DNA of 64,000 nucleotides from Phycisphaerales bacterium. Lineage in GTDB: Bacteria > Planctomycetota > Phycisphaerae > UBA1845 > UTPLA1. The stretch spans positions 2,790,001 through 2,854,000 of the forward strand of contig JACKHI010000001.1 of NCBI GenBank assembly GCA_020639075.1. The letters run 5' to 3'. A program made the translations under genes and the position numbers. The notes beneath the pieces are model-generated. The model did not search any database, was not told the origin of the DNA, and saw only the letters and a list, made by a program, of their open reading frames with translations. Shown piece by piece: positions 1 to 7,863 of this stretch (positions within the stretch are counted from its first letter, which is position 1; the number at the start of each line of letters is the position of its first letter).

Positions 1-1011
1 ACCGAATTGCCCGCGGAGAATCTCGACGAACTGCTCGAAGCTATCGGACGCATGGCCGGCGCCGCTGTCAGCGAATGGACCGTCGAGGCCAATCCCTCCA
101 GCGCCTCGGACCTGAAACTGGACGTCCTGCGGCGCAGAGGCGTGAACCGCATCTCGTTCGGGGCCCAGTCATTCTTCCCCGAAGATCTCGCCGTCCTCGA
201 ACGAATCCATGACCCTTCACATATTCCTGAGTCGATCGACGCGGCCCGCCGCGCCGGATTCGACAACGTCAATCTCGACCTGATATACGGAATCCCCGGC
301 CAATCGATGCAACGATGGCGCGAATCGCTCGCCCGCGCGATTGATCTCGGCACCGATCACTTGTCTTGCTACTCACTGATGTACGAAACGGGGACCGCCC
401 TGACGAAGTTCCGAGACCAGGGCCGCGTGACGCCCTGTGACGAATCACTCGAAGCCGACATGTTCGAGGCGACGATCGACGTGCTCGCAAATGCCGGCTA
501 CGTACAATACGAAATCAGCAACTTCGCGAAACCTGGACGCCGCTGCGAAGCGAACCTGATCTACTGGCGCAACGAGGAATACCTCGGCGTCGGTCCGTCG
601 GCCGTCTCCTATCTGGACGGTCTTCGGCGGAAGAACATCGTCGACGTCCGCAAGTATGTCAATTGGATGGCAGGGCAGCCGGACGACTTGGTCGTTGAAA
701 GCGAATCTCTGACGCCGATGGCTCGCGCCGCCGAGACTGCGATTCAGATGTTGCGACTGATCGAAGGCATCGATCGAACGCATTTCATCGCGGCGACCGG
801 CTTCGACCCAATCTCGTTGTTCGCCGACGCCCTTTCAGAAACGACGACCGCGGGGCTCGTCGAAATCACGCCGACCCACATTCGACTGACGCGCCGCGGA
901 TTGCTGCTCTCGAACTATGTCATGCGCGCGTTTCTGTCGGCCGTCGAAGATGAAAACCCCACACGCGCCCCCACGCAGCAGTTCGTCACGCTGCAGATCG
1001 AGAAGACCTGA
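1..1011 (+). CDS. hemW: HemW-type radical SAM protein (5' partial)
   Basis: The frame is open from the first base, so the gene begins upstream of the window and the radical SAM CxxxCxxC motif is not visible. What remains matches HemW/HemN-like proteins: VEANP followed by RISFGAQSF, the NLDLIYGIPGQ strand, SCYSLMYETGT (HemW usually has an E-x-G-T here), and a C-terminal winged-helix HemN_C region ending near residue 330. HemW is a heme-binding chaperone-like relative of oxygen-independent coproporphyrinogen III oxidase. True HemN has a longer N-terminus, which cannot be judged here. The TTG near base 7 is an internal Leu codon, not the start. The next gene is convergent. Confidence 0.85.
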   Translation, partial: TELPAENLDELLEAIGRMAGAAVSEWTVEANPSSASDLKLDVLRRRGVNRISFGAQSFFPEDLAVLERIHDPSHIPESIDAARRAGFDNVNLDLIYGIPGQSMQRWRESLARAIDLGTDHLSCYSLMYETGTALTKFRDQGRVTPCDESLEADMFEATIDVLANAGYVQYEISNFAKPGRRCEANLIYWRNEEYLGVGPSAVSYLDGLRRKNIVDVRKYVNWMAGQPDDLVVESESLTPMARAAETAIQMLRLIEGIDRTHFIAATGFDPISLFADALSETTTAGLVEITPTHIRLTRRGLLLSNYVMRAFLSAVEDENPTRAPTQQFVTLQIEKT

Positions 1012-1082
1012 CGATACGCATCGGACCAGTCATAACTGGGTTGGAATGCGCCGCCACCGTCGCTATCGCGCTAGCGAGACGT

Positions 1083-2450
1083 CTAATGTCCCGCCCCGCC
1101 CGCGTCCGGTCGAATCTGTACGACCTCCCGATCGGGATCGAACGCGCTTCTCGTGTATGTGACGCGCCATTGGGATCCGTCTTCCATTTCGTGCCGGCCG
1201 CCATTCGGTAGATCGCAGCCCGAGAGCAGAAAATGCCGGGACAACGACCGCAGCGCGTCGACCCCACGCGACGACTCATTCTCAGGCACGACAACCTGCG
1301 CATCCGGAAGTCCGAAGGCGCTCAGGCCGATCGAGTCGAGCAGCAGCAGGCCCGCGTTCTTGCCGTCCAGCTCGAATCGCCGCTCCGATACGCAGATCGT
1401 CGTGGCCGCATCCGAGTCCGCCGCGGCAGCCTCTATGCATGCCGGTGCGTCGACCGCCGGAATGATGTTCAACGCTTCGGGCCAGATCACCGCGATCACC
1501 GGCGCGAACTCCATCAGCGCCGCCTGTGCTCGCATCGCCATGAGGACCGCGTCGGCACGCGCCGTCTGTCGGTCATACGCGACATCGACGGCGATATGCG
1601 CGGCGTGCTCGCGGATGGCGCCGGCGGACTCGGCATCGAGATCCGTCTGTCCCAGCGCCGCTTCGATGCGCCGCGAATCAACCGGCTCATCCGCAACAAC
1701 GAGGCCGACTTTCAGCCCCTCGATATCAATGTACGAAGGTGACGATTCATCCGCCGGCTCGACAAGTCGCGCCTGGCGAAGTCCCGCGCGCTTCATCGAG
1801 GCAAGCAGAACCGACAACGTGACGTTGTATGTCCGTGACAACAGCGCAATCGTCCGAACGCAGATCACGACGCCCGTGTTCGCGTGCTGTCGCAAGCTCG
1901 GCGCCGTGGGTGCTTTCACGGGTGGCGGAACCGGCGCCGGCGCTGGTTCGGAATGAGCCTCGACGTCGGGACTCCGTGCGTGAAGTCGCTCAAATGGCCC
2001 TGTTGCCGAATCGTCGTGCGCATCGACGGATCCACGATCTGCAGCGGACTCCTGATCGTAGACGGCCTCTGCTCCCTCCATGCCGGTTGGCTCCGGATGG
2101 CCGTCGTCGTATATCGGCTCGGCCGTCGCGGGCACATCCGTCTCATAGATGGGCTCGGCGGAGAACATTGGCACAGCGCCGGTAGCTCGGCGTTGCGGCA
2201 CGACGCTCTGCGCAGGCGCGTCGTGACGGATGCCCAGCCAGGCGATCGCCTCGAGCAACATCGCCAAAATCAGTGCCATCCGCCCGATCAGATCGAGATG
2301 CCCCATGCTCCACGCCACGATCACGAGCACCAGCGCGATCATGTGCATGACCACAAGCGCGCGACGATCCCGCCACGCGGCGATCAGCCCGTAGAGGACT
2401 GCCACCAGCGTCATGGCGCCCAGGATGACAAACAGAACAACCCAGATCAA
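1083..2450 (-). CDS. Membrane-anchored protein with DUF4261-like C-terminus
   Basis: 455 residues. Two or three hydrophobic segments occupy residues 1-75, followed by a low-complexity acidic and Pro-rich linker (about 80-195). A folded C-terminal half (about 200-440) contains HIAVDVAY, a hydrophobic stretch ending in VIWPEAL, and LLLLDSIGLSAFGLPDAQV. That pattern resembles DUF4261, a family of unknown function usually found as soluble proteins; the match is from memory of the motif and needs a profile search. The gene converges with hemW and lies downstream of the thioesterase on the same strand, about 130 bases away. No catalytic residues can be named. The function is unknown. Confidence 0.7.
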   Translation of the reverse strand: MIWVVLFVILGAMTLVAVLYGLIAAWRDRRALVVMHMIALVLVIVAWSMGHLDLIGRMALILAMLLEAIAWLGIRHDAPAQSVVPQRRATGAVPMFSAEPIYETDVPATAEPIYDDGHPEPTGMEGAEAVYDQESAADRGSVDAHDDSATGPFERLHARSPDVEAHSEPAPAPVPPPVKAPTAPSLRQHANTGVVICVRTIALLSRTYNVTLSVLLASMKRAGLRQARLVEPADESSPSYIDIEGLKVGLVVADEPVDSRRIEAALGQTDLDAESAGAIREHAAHIAVDVAYDRQTARADAVLMAMRAQAALMEFAPVIAVIWPEALNIIPAVDAPACIEAAAADSDAATTICVSERRFELDGKNAGLLLLDSIGLSAFGLPDAQVVVPENESSRGVDALRSLSRHFLLSGCDLPNGGRHEMEDGSQWRVTYTRSAFDPDREVVQIRPDAGGAGH

Positions 2451-2578
2451 CGAACCGGCCTTGCCCCCGACATCAGGATTCGATTGACACGTGGATACGA
2501 AACTACCGTCGGAATTCTACACCATCTACCGCGACCTGCGGCGTTGGACCGCACCACCGCAAAGCGGCGCTCGAGCGG

Positions 2579-2983
2579 CTAACCGATTTCGACAAAAATC
2601 TTGTCCGGAATCGGCTGCAACTTGCCCCGTCTGTCGACGCACGCGATCGTCGAGTTGGCGTCGCAAAGTACAACGTCGCCCCGCCGCAAGACATACGAAT
2701 GATCGATTCTCGCCCGCGTCATACGCTCCATCTTCGTCGTCAGCACCAGCTCGTCGTCAAACCGGCCCGGTGACCGGAATCGGCACTCGATCTTCACGAC
2801 CGCGAAGAAACAGCCCTCCTCCTCCAGATCACGGTAGCTGAATCCGGCACATCGAAGCAACTCGATACGACCCATCTCGAAATACTCGAAGAATTTCGAA
2901 TGATGCAGATAGCCCATCGGATCGCTCTCGGGGTACCGAACGCGGATCGACAAATCACAGCTTGTTGGCGGAGTTTCAACCAT
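2579..2983 (-). CDS. Acyl-CoA thioesterase, YbgC/FadM type (4HBT hot-dog fold)
   Basis: 134 residues from the chosen ATG at 2983, the usual length of single hot-dog thioesterases. The N-terminus carries the family signature RVRYPESDPMGYLHHSKFF followed by EYFEMGRIELLR. The Asp before PMG is the expected catalytic residue, and the helix with E-x-G-R is typical of YbgC. The enzyme would hydrolyse short acyl-CoA or acyl-ACP thioesters in the cytoplasm. An upstream in-frame start at 3055 would add 24 residues without family similarity, so it was rejected. There is no clear Shine-Dalgarno. The gene is followed on the same strand by the DUF4261-like gene. Confidence 0.85.
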   Translation of the reverse strand: MVETPPTSCDLSIRVRYPESDPMGYLHHSKFFEYFEMGRIELLRCAGFSYRDLEEEGCFFAVVKIECRFRSPGRFDDELVLTTKMERMTRARIDHSYVLRRGDVVLCDANSTIACVDRRGKLQPIPDKIFVEIG

Positions 2984-3156
2984 CCGATCAATTGTCGAAA
3001 CGGATCGGTCCAACGCAAGGGGGCTGGCATGCGGCAAACGCCATTCGCAGGCCATTTCGACTCAAACTCGCGAACGCACGTCCATTTGTGGAACGAGGGC
3101 GTCTAGGCCGCACGTAGCTTCCGGGGTGCGGGCATCTCTCACGGCTGCACCAGCTC

Positions 3157-3290
3157 GGGTGCCCCATCCTTTGCGCAGCAAAGGGTGGGGTCTCGATTTC
3201 ACCCAGGCCAACGAGTTCGTAGGGTGGGCCATGCCCACCAGTCCAACGCGGATGCCCCATCCTTTGCGCACCAATGGGTGGGGCCCCACT
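3157..3290. repeat. Cluster of three palindromic REP-like hairpins
   Basis: Three inverted repeats lie between the thioesterase and murQ. The outer two share CCCCATCCTTTGC paired with GCAAAGGGTGGGG (3162-3190) and a decayed copy (3254-3283). The middle one is GGTGGGC-CAT-GCCCACC (3223-3239). All carry the GGGTG motif found in the other hairpin clusters of this window. murQ ends two bases after the cluster, so it may also act as an mRNA 3' end structure, but no T tract follows. Confidence 0.75.
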
Positions 3291-3291
3291 T

Positions 3292-4218
3292 TCAACCAGA
3301 ACAGCGCCCCGAACTGCCGAGCGCAGCCGTCACCCGCCCACCGTGCTGCTTCAACAATCGCTCCGCCGCCATCCGATCCAGCCCGCACTGCTGCATCACG
3401 ATCGCCGTCTTCGCCCGCCCCCTCGCCGATTTCAGCAACGCGTCCGCCGCCGCACGATCCAGGCCTGTCACGCTTTGCACGACCCGCGTCGCTCGATCAA
3501 CCAGCTTCCGACACGCATACGTGTTCAAATCGACCATCAGGTTCCCGTACGTCTTTCCGATGCCGACCATGCTGAGCGTCGTGATCATGTTGAGCACGAG
3601 CTTCGTCGCTGTGCCCGCCTTCAACCGCGTTGAACCCGTCAGCACTTCCGGACCCGTCAGCACCCGAATATCCGCATCGCACACGACGTGAACCTGCGAC
3701 GCCGGCACGCACGCGAAGAAAATCGTCCCCGCTTTTCTCTTCCGCGCTTCATCCAATGCCGCATGCACATAGGGCGTCGTCCCGCCCGAGGCAATGCCCA
3801 TCACGACATCCTTCGAACTCAGCTTCAGTTCACGCAACGCCGCCTTCGCCGCCGCCGGTTCATCCTCCGCACCCTCCACACTCCGCCACAGCGCCTTCTT
3901 CCCCCCCGCGATCACGCCGCGCACCATCTTCGGATCGCTGCGAAACGTCGGCGGACACTCCGACGCATCGAGTACGCCCAGTCGACCGCTCGTCCCCGCG
4001 CCGACATAGATCAACCGACCGCCGTCGTTCCACGCCGCCGTCACGAGCTTGATCGCCTTCACGATCGCCGGCTTCGCCTTCGCGACGGCGAGCGGCACCG
4101 ATTGATCCTCGGCGTTCATCACGTCGAAGGCCGCCGTGACGCTCATGGCATCGAGACCATGCGACTTCGTGTTGCGCTGCTCCGTCAGTAGATGTCCGCG
4201 ATCGTTGTTGCGTGTCAT
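3292..4218 (-). CDS. murQ: N-acetylmuramic acid 6-phosphate etherase
   Basis: 308 residues from ATG 4218. MurQ cleaves the lactyl ether of MurNAc-6-P to give GlcNAc-6-P and D-lactate in the cytoplasm. The SIS-domain core is clear: YVGAGTSGRLGVLDASECPP holds the sugar-phosphate loop and the first catalytic Glu; GAEDE gives the second; GIASGGTTPYV is the second phosphate-binding loop, where E. coli has ASGRTPYV. A C-terminal helical hairpin ends the protein. An upstream start at 4266 would overlap the previous gene, and the ATG at 4218 has an AGG-like site, so it is preferred. It is the last gene of the anmK operon, 22 bases after the membrane protein, so the substrate of MurQ is the product of AnmK. 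Confidence 0.93.
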   Translation of the reverse strand: MTRNNDRGHLLTEQRNTKSHGLDAMSVTAAFDVMNAEDQSVPLAVAKAKPAIVKAIKLVTAAWNDGGRLIYVGAGTSGRLGVLDASECPPTFRSDPKMVRGVIAGGKKALWRSVEGAEDEPAAAKAALRELKLSSKDVVMGIASGGTTPYVHAALDEARKRKAGTIFFACVPASQVHVVCDADIRVLTGPEVLTGSTRLKAGTATKLVLNMITTLSMVGIGKTYGNLMVDLNTYACRKLVDRATRVVQSVTGLDRAAADALLKSARGRAKTAIVMQQCGLDRMAAERLLKQHGGRVTAALGSSGRCSG

Positions 4219-4240
4219 TCTCTTAACCTGCTTTGGATCG

Positions 4241-5113
4241 TCATGCACTGTCAAGGTCGACGTCAAATCGACGCCACTCCGATTCGGACGTCTCCCGAAG
4301 CGCCGTCAGGCGATCGAGCAGCGCGCCGGGCAACAACAGGATACGGGCTCCCGTCACGAGCTGGCAGATGACGCCGATCGTGAGCACGCTGGAAGGACTC
4401 GGAAACCGGCGCGTGACAATAGGCCCGAAGTAGCCCGCTGCCGTCATCGCGCAGCTGACGACAAACGCCCATGTCTGTCGCCCTACCTTCCGACGTAACG
4501 CGACATCACTGAAGGCGCTCGCCAACTGGCAGAAGTATATCCCGAACGCAACGCCGCCGATCGCGCCGATCAAACCGAGGGGCGTTGCCATCACGATCAT
4601 CGACATGATCGCGAAGTTCGACGACCGGCTCACGAACATCAGCAAGGCGCTCACAAGCGTACCGACCATCACGGCGGCGGCCGACCAATGCGCCACCTGC
4701 CGCGCCATCCGGATTCGATCCGAAAACAATCGCAACATCGGCGGTTGGGTCGTCAGCCACACGCCCTGCATGGCGATAAGGAAAAGGGACGCAACCCCGA
4801 CAATCAGCGCGGGCGTCGCCATGGACTCCCACGACAGCGCGACAAAGAACGCCACGACGAAAGCGATGAAGAGGCCCCTGACCAGGATCGACGACATGCG
4901 CGCCCCGACGCTCAAGAGCCAAAAGAAATGGGGCTCCAGAATGGCAAGCACGCCGCGCGCCCGCGTGATCTCGATAGGCAGCCCGTATTCGGGACAGCAA
5001 CCCCTGGGATCCAGCCCGCGAACGTCGTAGTCGCATCGAGCACACCGCGTCGCCTCGCCGACTGTCCCAACCGAGTGCTCCGGCGAAGATGCCTGATCTC
5101 TTTCGATCTCCAT
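4241..5113 (-). CDS. Multi-pass membrane protein with degenerate zinc-ribbon head, between anmK and murQ
   Basis: 290 residues. The N-terminus carries RCARCDYDVRGLDPRGCCPEYG, a form of the CxxCxYDLRGL...CPECG zinc ribbon that opens many planctomycete membrane proteins; here the last Cys is Tyr, leaving three of the four usual ligands plus an extra Cys. About six hydrophobic segments follow between residues 60 and 265. Its start codon overlaps the anmK stop as TGATG, which suggests translational coupling, and murQ follows after 22 bases. Position in a peptidoglycan-recycling operon suggests, but does not prove, a role in envelope sugar uptake or sensing. No transporter family was recognised. 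Confidence 0.75.
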   Translation of the reverse strand: MEIERDQASSPEHSVGTVGEATRCARCDYDVRGLDPRGCCPEYGLPIEITRARGVLAILEPHFFWLLSVGARMSSILVRGLFIAFVVAFFVALSWESMATPALIVGVASLFLIAMQGVWLTTQPPMLRLFSDRIRMARQVAHWSAAAVMVGTLVSALLMFVSRSSNFAIMSMIVMATPLGLIGAIGGVAFGIYFCQLASAFSDVALRRKVGRQTWAFVVSCAMTAAGYFGPIVTRRFPSPSSVLTIGVICQLVTGARILLLPGALLDRLTALRETSESEWRRFDVDLDSA

Positions 5114-6303
5114 CAGACGGGTACCGTCAGACTTCCGAGGACGACCGGCCGCCGCGCCCCTGTCACCTGCGGCAGGTTTGCAGGGACAGCGTCCATTCGG
5201 GCGGCGGCGAGCATCGCGAAAGACACCCCCTCTTTCGCCTGCGAGGGAATGCCAAAATCATCCGTCGATCGCAGGCCGGGCCCGAGTTGATTGTTATACC
5301 ATTTCGTGATCGTCGCATTCCTGACGCCGCCGCCACAAAGGATGATCTCGTCCCAACCCGCCCTGCCGCGACGCTCATGTGCGAGGTTATTCGCGATGAG
5401 AACGTGCGAGGCGAGTGCATCGACAGTCAGGCGCGTCGCCGTCGCGATCCAGTCATCCGCCTTTATTTCCTTCTGCGAGAACTGCGTCAGCAGCGAATGC
5501 ATGTATGAGACGCCGAATTCCTCGCGTCCGCAGCTCTTCGGCGGTTCTTTCCACAGGAACGGATGTCGGGACATTTCCTCGTGCACTGCGTCGTTCACTC
5601 GCCCCCGCGCCGCCCGCCGGCCATTGCGATCGAACGTCTCCTTGCCCTTCGTAAAGTGCGAGACCAGCGCATCGATCAGCATATTCCCAGGTCCGCAGTC
5701 AAACGCGATCACATCCTCCGGACCGCCGCCCGCCGGCAGGTAAGTCAGGTTCGAAATGCCGCCGATGTTCTGCACGACACGCGTCCGCTTCGCATCGCCA
5801 TACAACACGTAATCCGTCCACGGCACCAGCGGTGCCCCCTGACCGCCCGCCGCCATGTCCGCCTGCCGAAAGCCCGATACGACGGGGACGCCGATGCGCT
5901 CCGCGATGATCGCCGCATCGCCGATCTGCAGCGTCCCCGTCTCGCCCGCCGTGGATCGACGCCCGCCGCGCGCCGGCGGCAGGTGGCAGATCGTCTGCCC
6001 ATGGGAACCGATCAGGTCAACGCCCTTCAGCCCCAGCCGCCGGATCGCCAGCGCCGCCGTCGCCGCGAATGCCTCCCCCACAGCCGTGTGCAGCCGGCAC
6101 AGCTCCTCCGTCGTCGTCGAGGCCGGGGCCATAACCGCCATCAGCCGATCGCGAAGCGACGCCGAATAGCGACGCGATGCGTGCCCCACGTATTCGACGC
6201 GCATCGTGAGTCCGCTTCCGCGTATGCGGCACGCCACGGCGTCGACACCGTCGGCGCTGGTGCCGCTGTTGAGTCCAAGAACGAGTCGGGTTGAACGTTT
6301 CAT
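5113..6303 (-). CDS. anmK: Anhydro-N-acetylmuramic acid kinase
   Basis: 396 residues, slightly longer than the E. coli enzyme (369). AnmK opens the 1,6-anhydro ring of anhydro-MurNAc and phosphorylates it to MurNAc-6-P using ATP, in peptidoglycan recycling. Visible motifs are GLNSGTSADGVDAV near residue 10 (GTSxDG phosphate loop, with Ala where most have Met), GSHGQTICH, VQNIGGISNLT and DCGPGNMLID, all characteristic of the family. The stop overlaps the next start as TGATG. No strong Shine-Dalgarno precedes ATG 6303. It is the first gene of a three-gene operon ending in murQ; nagA, nagK or nagB-like genes are not in the window. Confidence 0.93.
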   Translation of the reverse strand: MKRSTRLVLGLNSGTSADGVDAVACRIRGSGLTMRVEYVGHASRRYSASLRDRLMAVMAPASTTTEELCRLHTAVGEAFAATAALAIRRLGLKGVDLIGSHGQTICHLPPARGGRRSTAGETGTLQIGDAAIIAERIGVPVVSGFRQADMAAGGQGAPLVPWTDYVLYGDAKRTRVVQNIGGISNLTYLPAGGGPEDVIAFDCGPGNMLIDALVSHFTKGKETFDRNGRRAARGRVNDAVHEEMSRHPFLWKEPPKSCGREEFGVSYMHSLLTQFSQKEIKADDWIATATRLTVDALASHVLIANNLAHERRGRAGWDEIILCGGGVRNATITKWYNNQLGPGLRSTDDFGIPSQAKEGVSFAMLAAARMDAVPANLPQVTGARRPVVLGSLTVPV

Positions 6304-6592
6304 TTTCGCAACGCCATTGTTCCGGACGCAGACAAGTCACGCAATTCCCGGTCATTGCGTTCCCACATCGCCCGCGAATATCGACGCCGTACCACACGAA
6401 GGCCGCCGCTGTTGAGCCGTGTCAACACGCCCCGTCGACGGCCGGTCCGCTTCGTCGAAGTCCGGCCGCGACATGCGTCGGAAACATCGCACAATCCGGG
6501 TCAAGCTTTCGCAACGCCGTACCGATTCGAGTGTACGGCCCGGCGGAACGCTGAACGCGGCTGCCGAGCCGGACCCGTGGGAGGGGAGCACC

Positions 6593-7399
6593 ATGAACCA
6601 GGCAAAGAGACTTCAGCGTAGAGTCGTCTCTGGCACCGGCGTCCTCGGCGCCATGCGAGACGAACGGCGCGATCGAGGGATCATCAGCGACGCCGTGCTG
6701 GGTGATCTTCGACTCGGCCTGGCCTCGGAATTGAGCCTCTCCACCACGGACAGTCTGCCGGCACTCGCCGACTATCCGGCACACACTCGCAGCGCGCGGG
6801 CCAACACGATTCTCGGCCTGCTCGCCGCCCTCCAAGCCAAGGACCCATACACGGCTGAGCATTCAATCCGGGTGGAAGTCTATGCCCGGAAATTGGCTCA
6901 GCGCCTCGGACTGGCAGGCGCGCCGACGCGGGATATCCGCGTCGGCGCCATCCTGCACGACGTGGGGAAGATCGCCATTCCCGACGCCATCCTCAACAAG
7001 CCCGGACGACTCACGATCGACGAGTTCGACCTCATGAAGTCGCACCCCGTCCGAGGCGTCGCCATCCTGAGACCGATCGCCTTCCTGGAACCCATCCTCC
7101 CGATGGTCATGCACCATCACGAGTGGTACGACGGTACCGGTTATCCGGAAGGCATCGCCGGTGAAGAAATCCCATTCGGCGCCCGCGTCATTCAGGTCGC
7201 CGACTGCATCGACGCCATGGCCTGGACGCGACACTATCGACGCGAACTGAACATGGCGCAGATCATCTCCGAATTGGAAAAGGGGGCAGGTCGCCAGTTC
7301 GATCCGGAAATCGCCGCCGCGGCGATCGACTGGATCGGCGAAGGACCGCAGTGCATCTACGGCATCATGGCCTCGCCATCGCCGACGGCACACGTCTGA
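6593..7399 (+). CDS. HD-GYP domain protein (probable cyclic di-GMP phosphodiesterase)
   Basis: 268 residues from ATG 6593, chosen because GGGAGGGGAGCACC lies directly upstream; the longer frame from 6419 adds 58 unlike residues. Residues 1-75 are not recognised and hold no receiver domain. From about residue 75 the HD-GYP core is complete: HSIRVEVYA, HDVGKIAIPD, MKSHPVRG, HHEWYDGTGYP, and ARVIQVADCIDAM. The HD residues bind two or three metals and the GYP loop contacts c-di-GMP, so hydrolysis of c-di-GMP is expected. The absence of a recognised sensor means that the input signal is unknown. It is divergent from anmK across 289 bases. Confidence 0.9.
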   Translation: MNQAKRLQRRVVSGTGVLGAMRDERRDRGIISDAVLGDLRLGLASELSLSTTDSLPALADYPAHTRSARANTILGLLAALQAKDPYTAEHSIRVEVYARKLAQRLGLAGAPTRDIRVGAILHDVGKIAIPDAILNKPGRLTIDEFDLMKSHPVRGVAILRPIAFLEPILPMVMHHHEWYDGTGYPEGIAGEEIPFGARVIQVADCIDAMAWTRHYRRELNMAQIISELEKGAGRQFDPEIAAAAIDWIGEGPQCIYGIMASPSPTAHV

Positions 7400-7513
7400 C
7401 AGCGGCCTGCGACAATCCGATCCGGCGGGGCCACGGCCGGATCGGCAGACCAAGATGACGCCGCCGACAAGTCATCAAACCCGACAACCCTGAATCCAGA
7501 TGCGCAAGCAGTC

Positions 7514-7649
7514 GCCACCCACGTGTATTCGCGCCACTGGACGCGTGCCACGCACGTGTACTTGTGCCGCAGGGTACTCACCACCCAAGCGAATTCGTGC
7601 CACTGGGTGCTTGCCACCCACGTGTATTTGTGCCACTGGATGCTTGCCA
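7514..7649. repeat. 33-bp tandem repeat, four copies
   Basis: Four copies with an exact 33-base period begin at 7514, 7547, 7580 and 7613, with a partial fifth at 7646. The consensus is close to GCCACCCACGTGTATTTGTG followed by CCACTGGATGCTT. Each copy can pair CACTGGGTG with CACCCA, the same stem class as the single hairpin at 14133-14155, so this looks like an expanded REP-like unit. Confidence 0.8.
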
Positions 7650-7725
7650 GAAGCTGTCCGGGAATTCGTCTCATTCGAGATTCGCACTAATGGTCGATAT
7701 TCGCCCGGAGGGCGTGCGGTCTTTG

Positions 7726-7756
7726 CCAGGGACTTCAGTCCCTGGATGGCGTTTTT
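7726..7756 (+). terminator. Possible intrinsic terminator
   Basis: CCAGGGAC (7726-7733) pairs with GTCCCTGG (7738-7745) and GTTTTTTATT follows at 7751. The T run starts five bases after the stem, more than usual, and the hairpin lies 330 bases past the HD-GYP gene, so termination is only possible. Confidence 0.4.
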
Positions 7757-7825
7757 TATTAACAATTACCGCCCGGCAGGGCGGACGTCGCGTGGTCGTG
7801 CGCCCTCCGGACGCCCCGCCCCTCA

Positions 7826-7863
7826 TTCACGCGTGCCACCTGATTCCACTACAATACGCCCAA
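7826..7863 (+). promoter_or_regulatory. Possible promoter of mnmA, leaderless transcript
   Basis: TACAAT at 7850-7855 lies eight bases before the mnmA ATG, with TTCACG (four of six matches to TTGACA) 18 bases further upstream. Initiation seven bases after the -10 box would fall on or next to the start codon, which fits the lack of a Shine-Dalgarno. Confidence 0.4.

Larger units (their letters stand above)
7400..7862. other. 463-base gap with tandem repeat, hairpin and mnmA promoter
   Basis: No convincing gene. It holds the 33-bp tandem repeat (7514-7649), a hairpin followed by T6 (7726-7756) and a possible promoter immediately before mnmA. The reading frame that runs into mnmA from 7500 is only the repeat read as protein (11-residue periods), so it is not an N-terminal extension. 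Confidence 0.6.

Noticed and set aside
7500..7862. N-terminal extension of MnmA with 11-residue repeats
   Set aside because: It translates a DNA tandem repeat; the MnmA family start fits the ATG at 7863.
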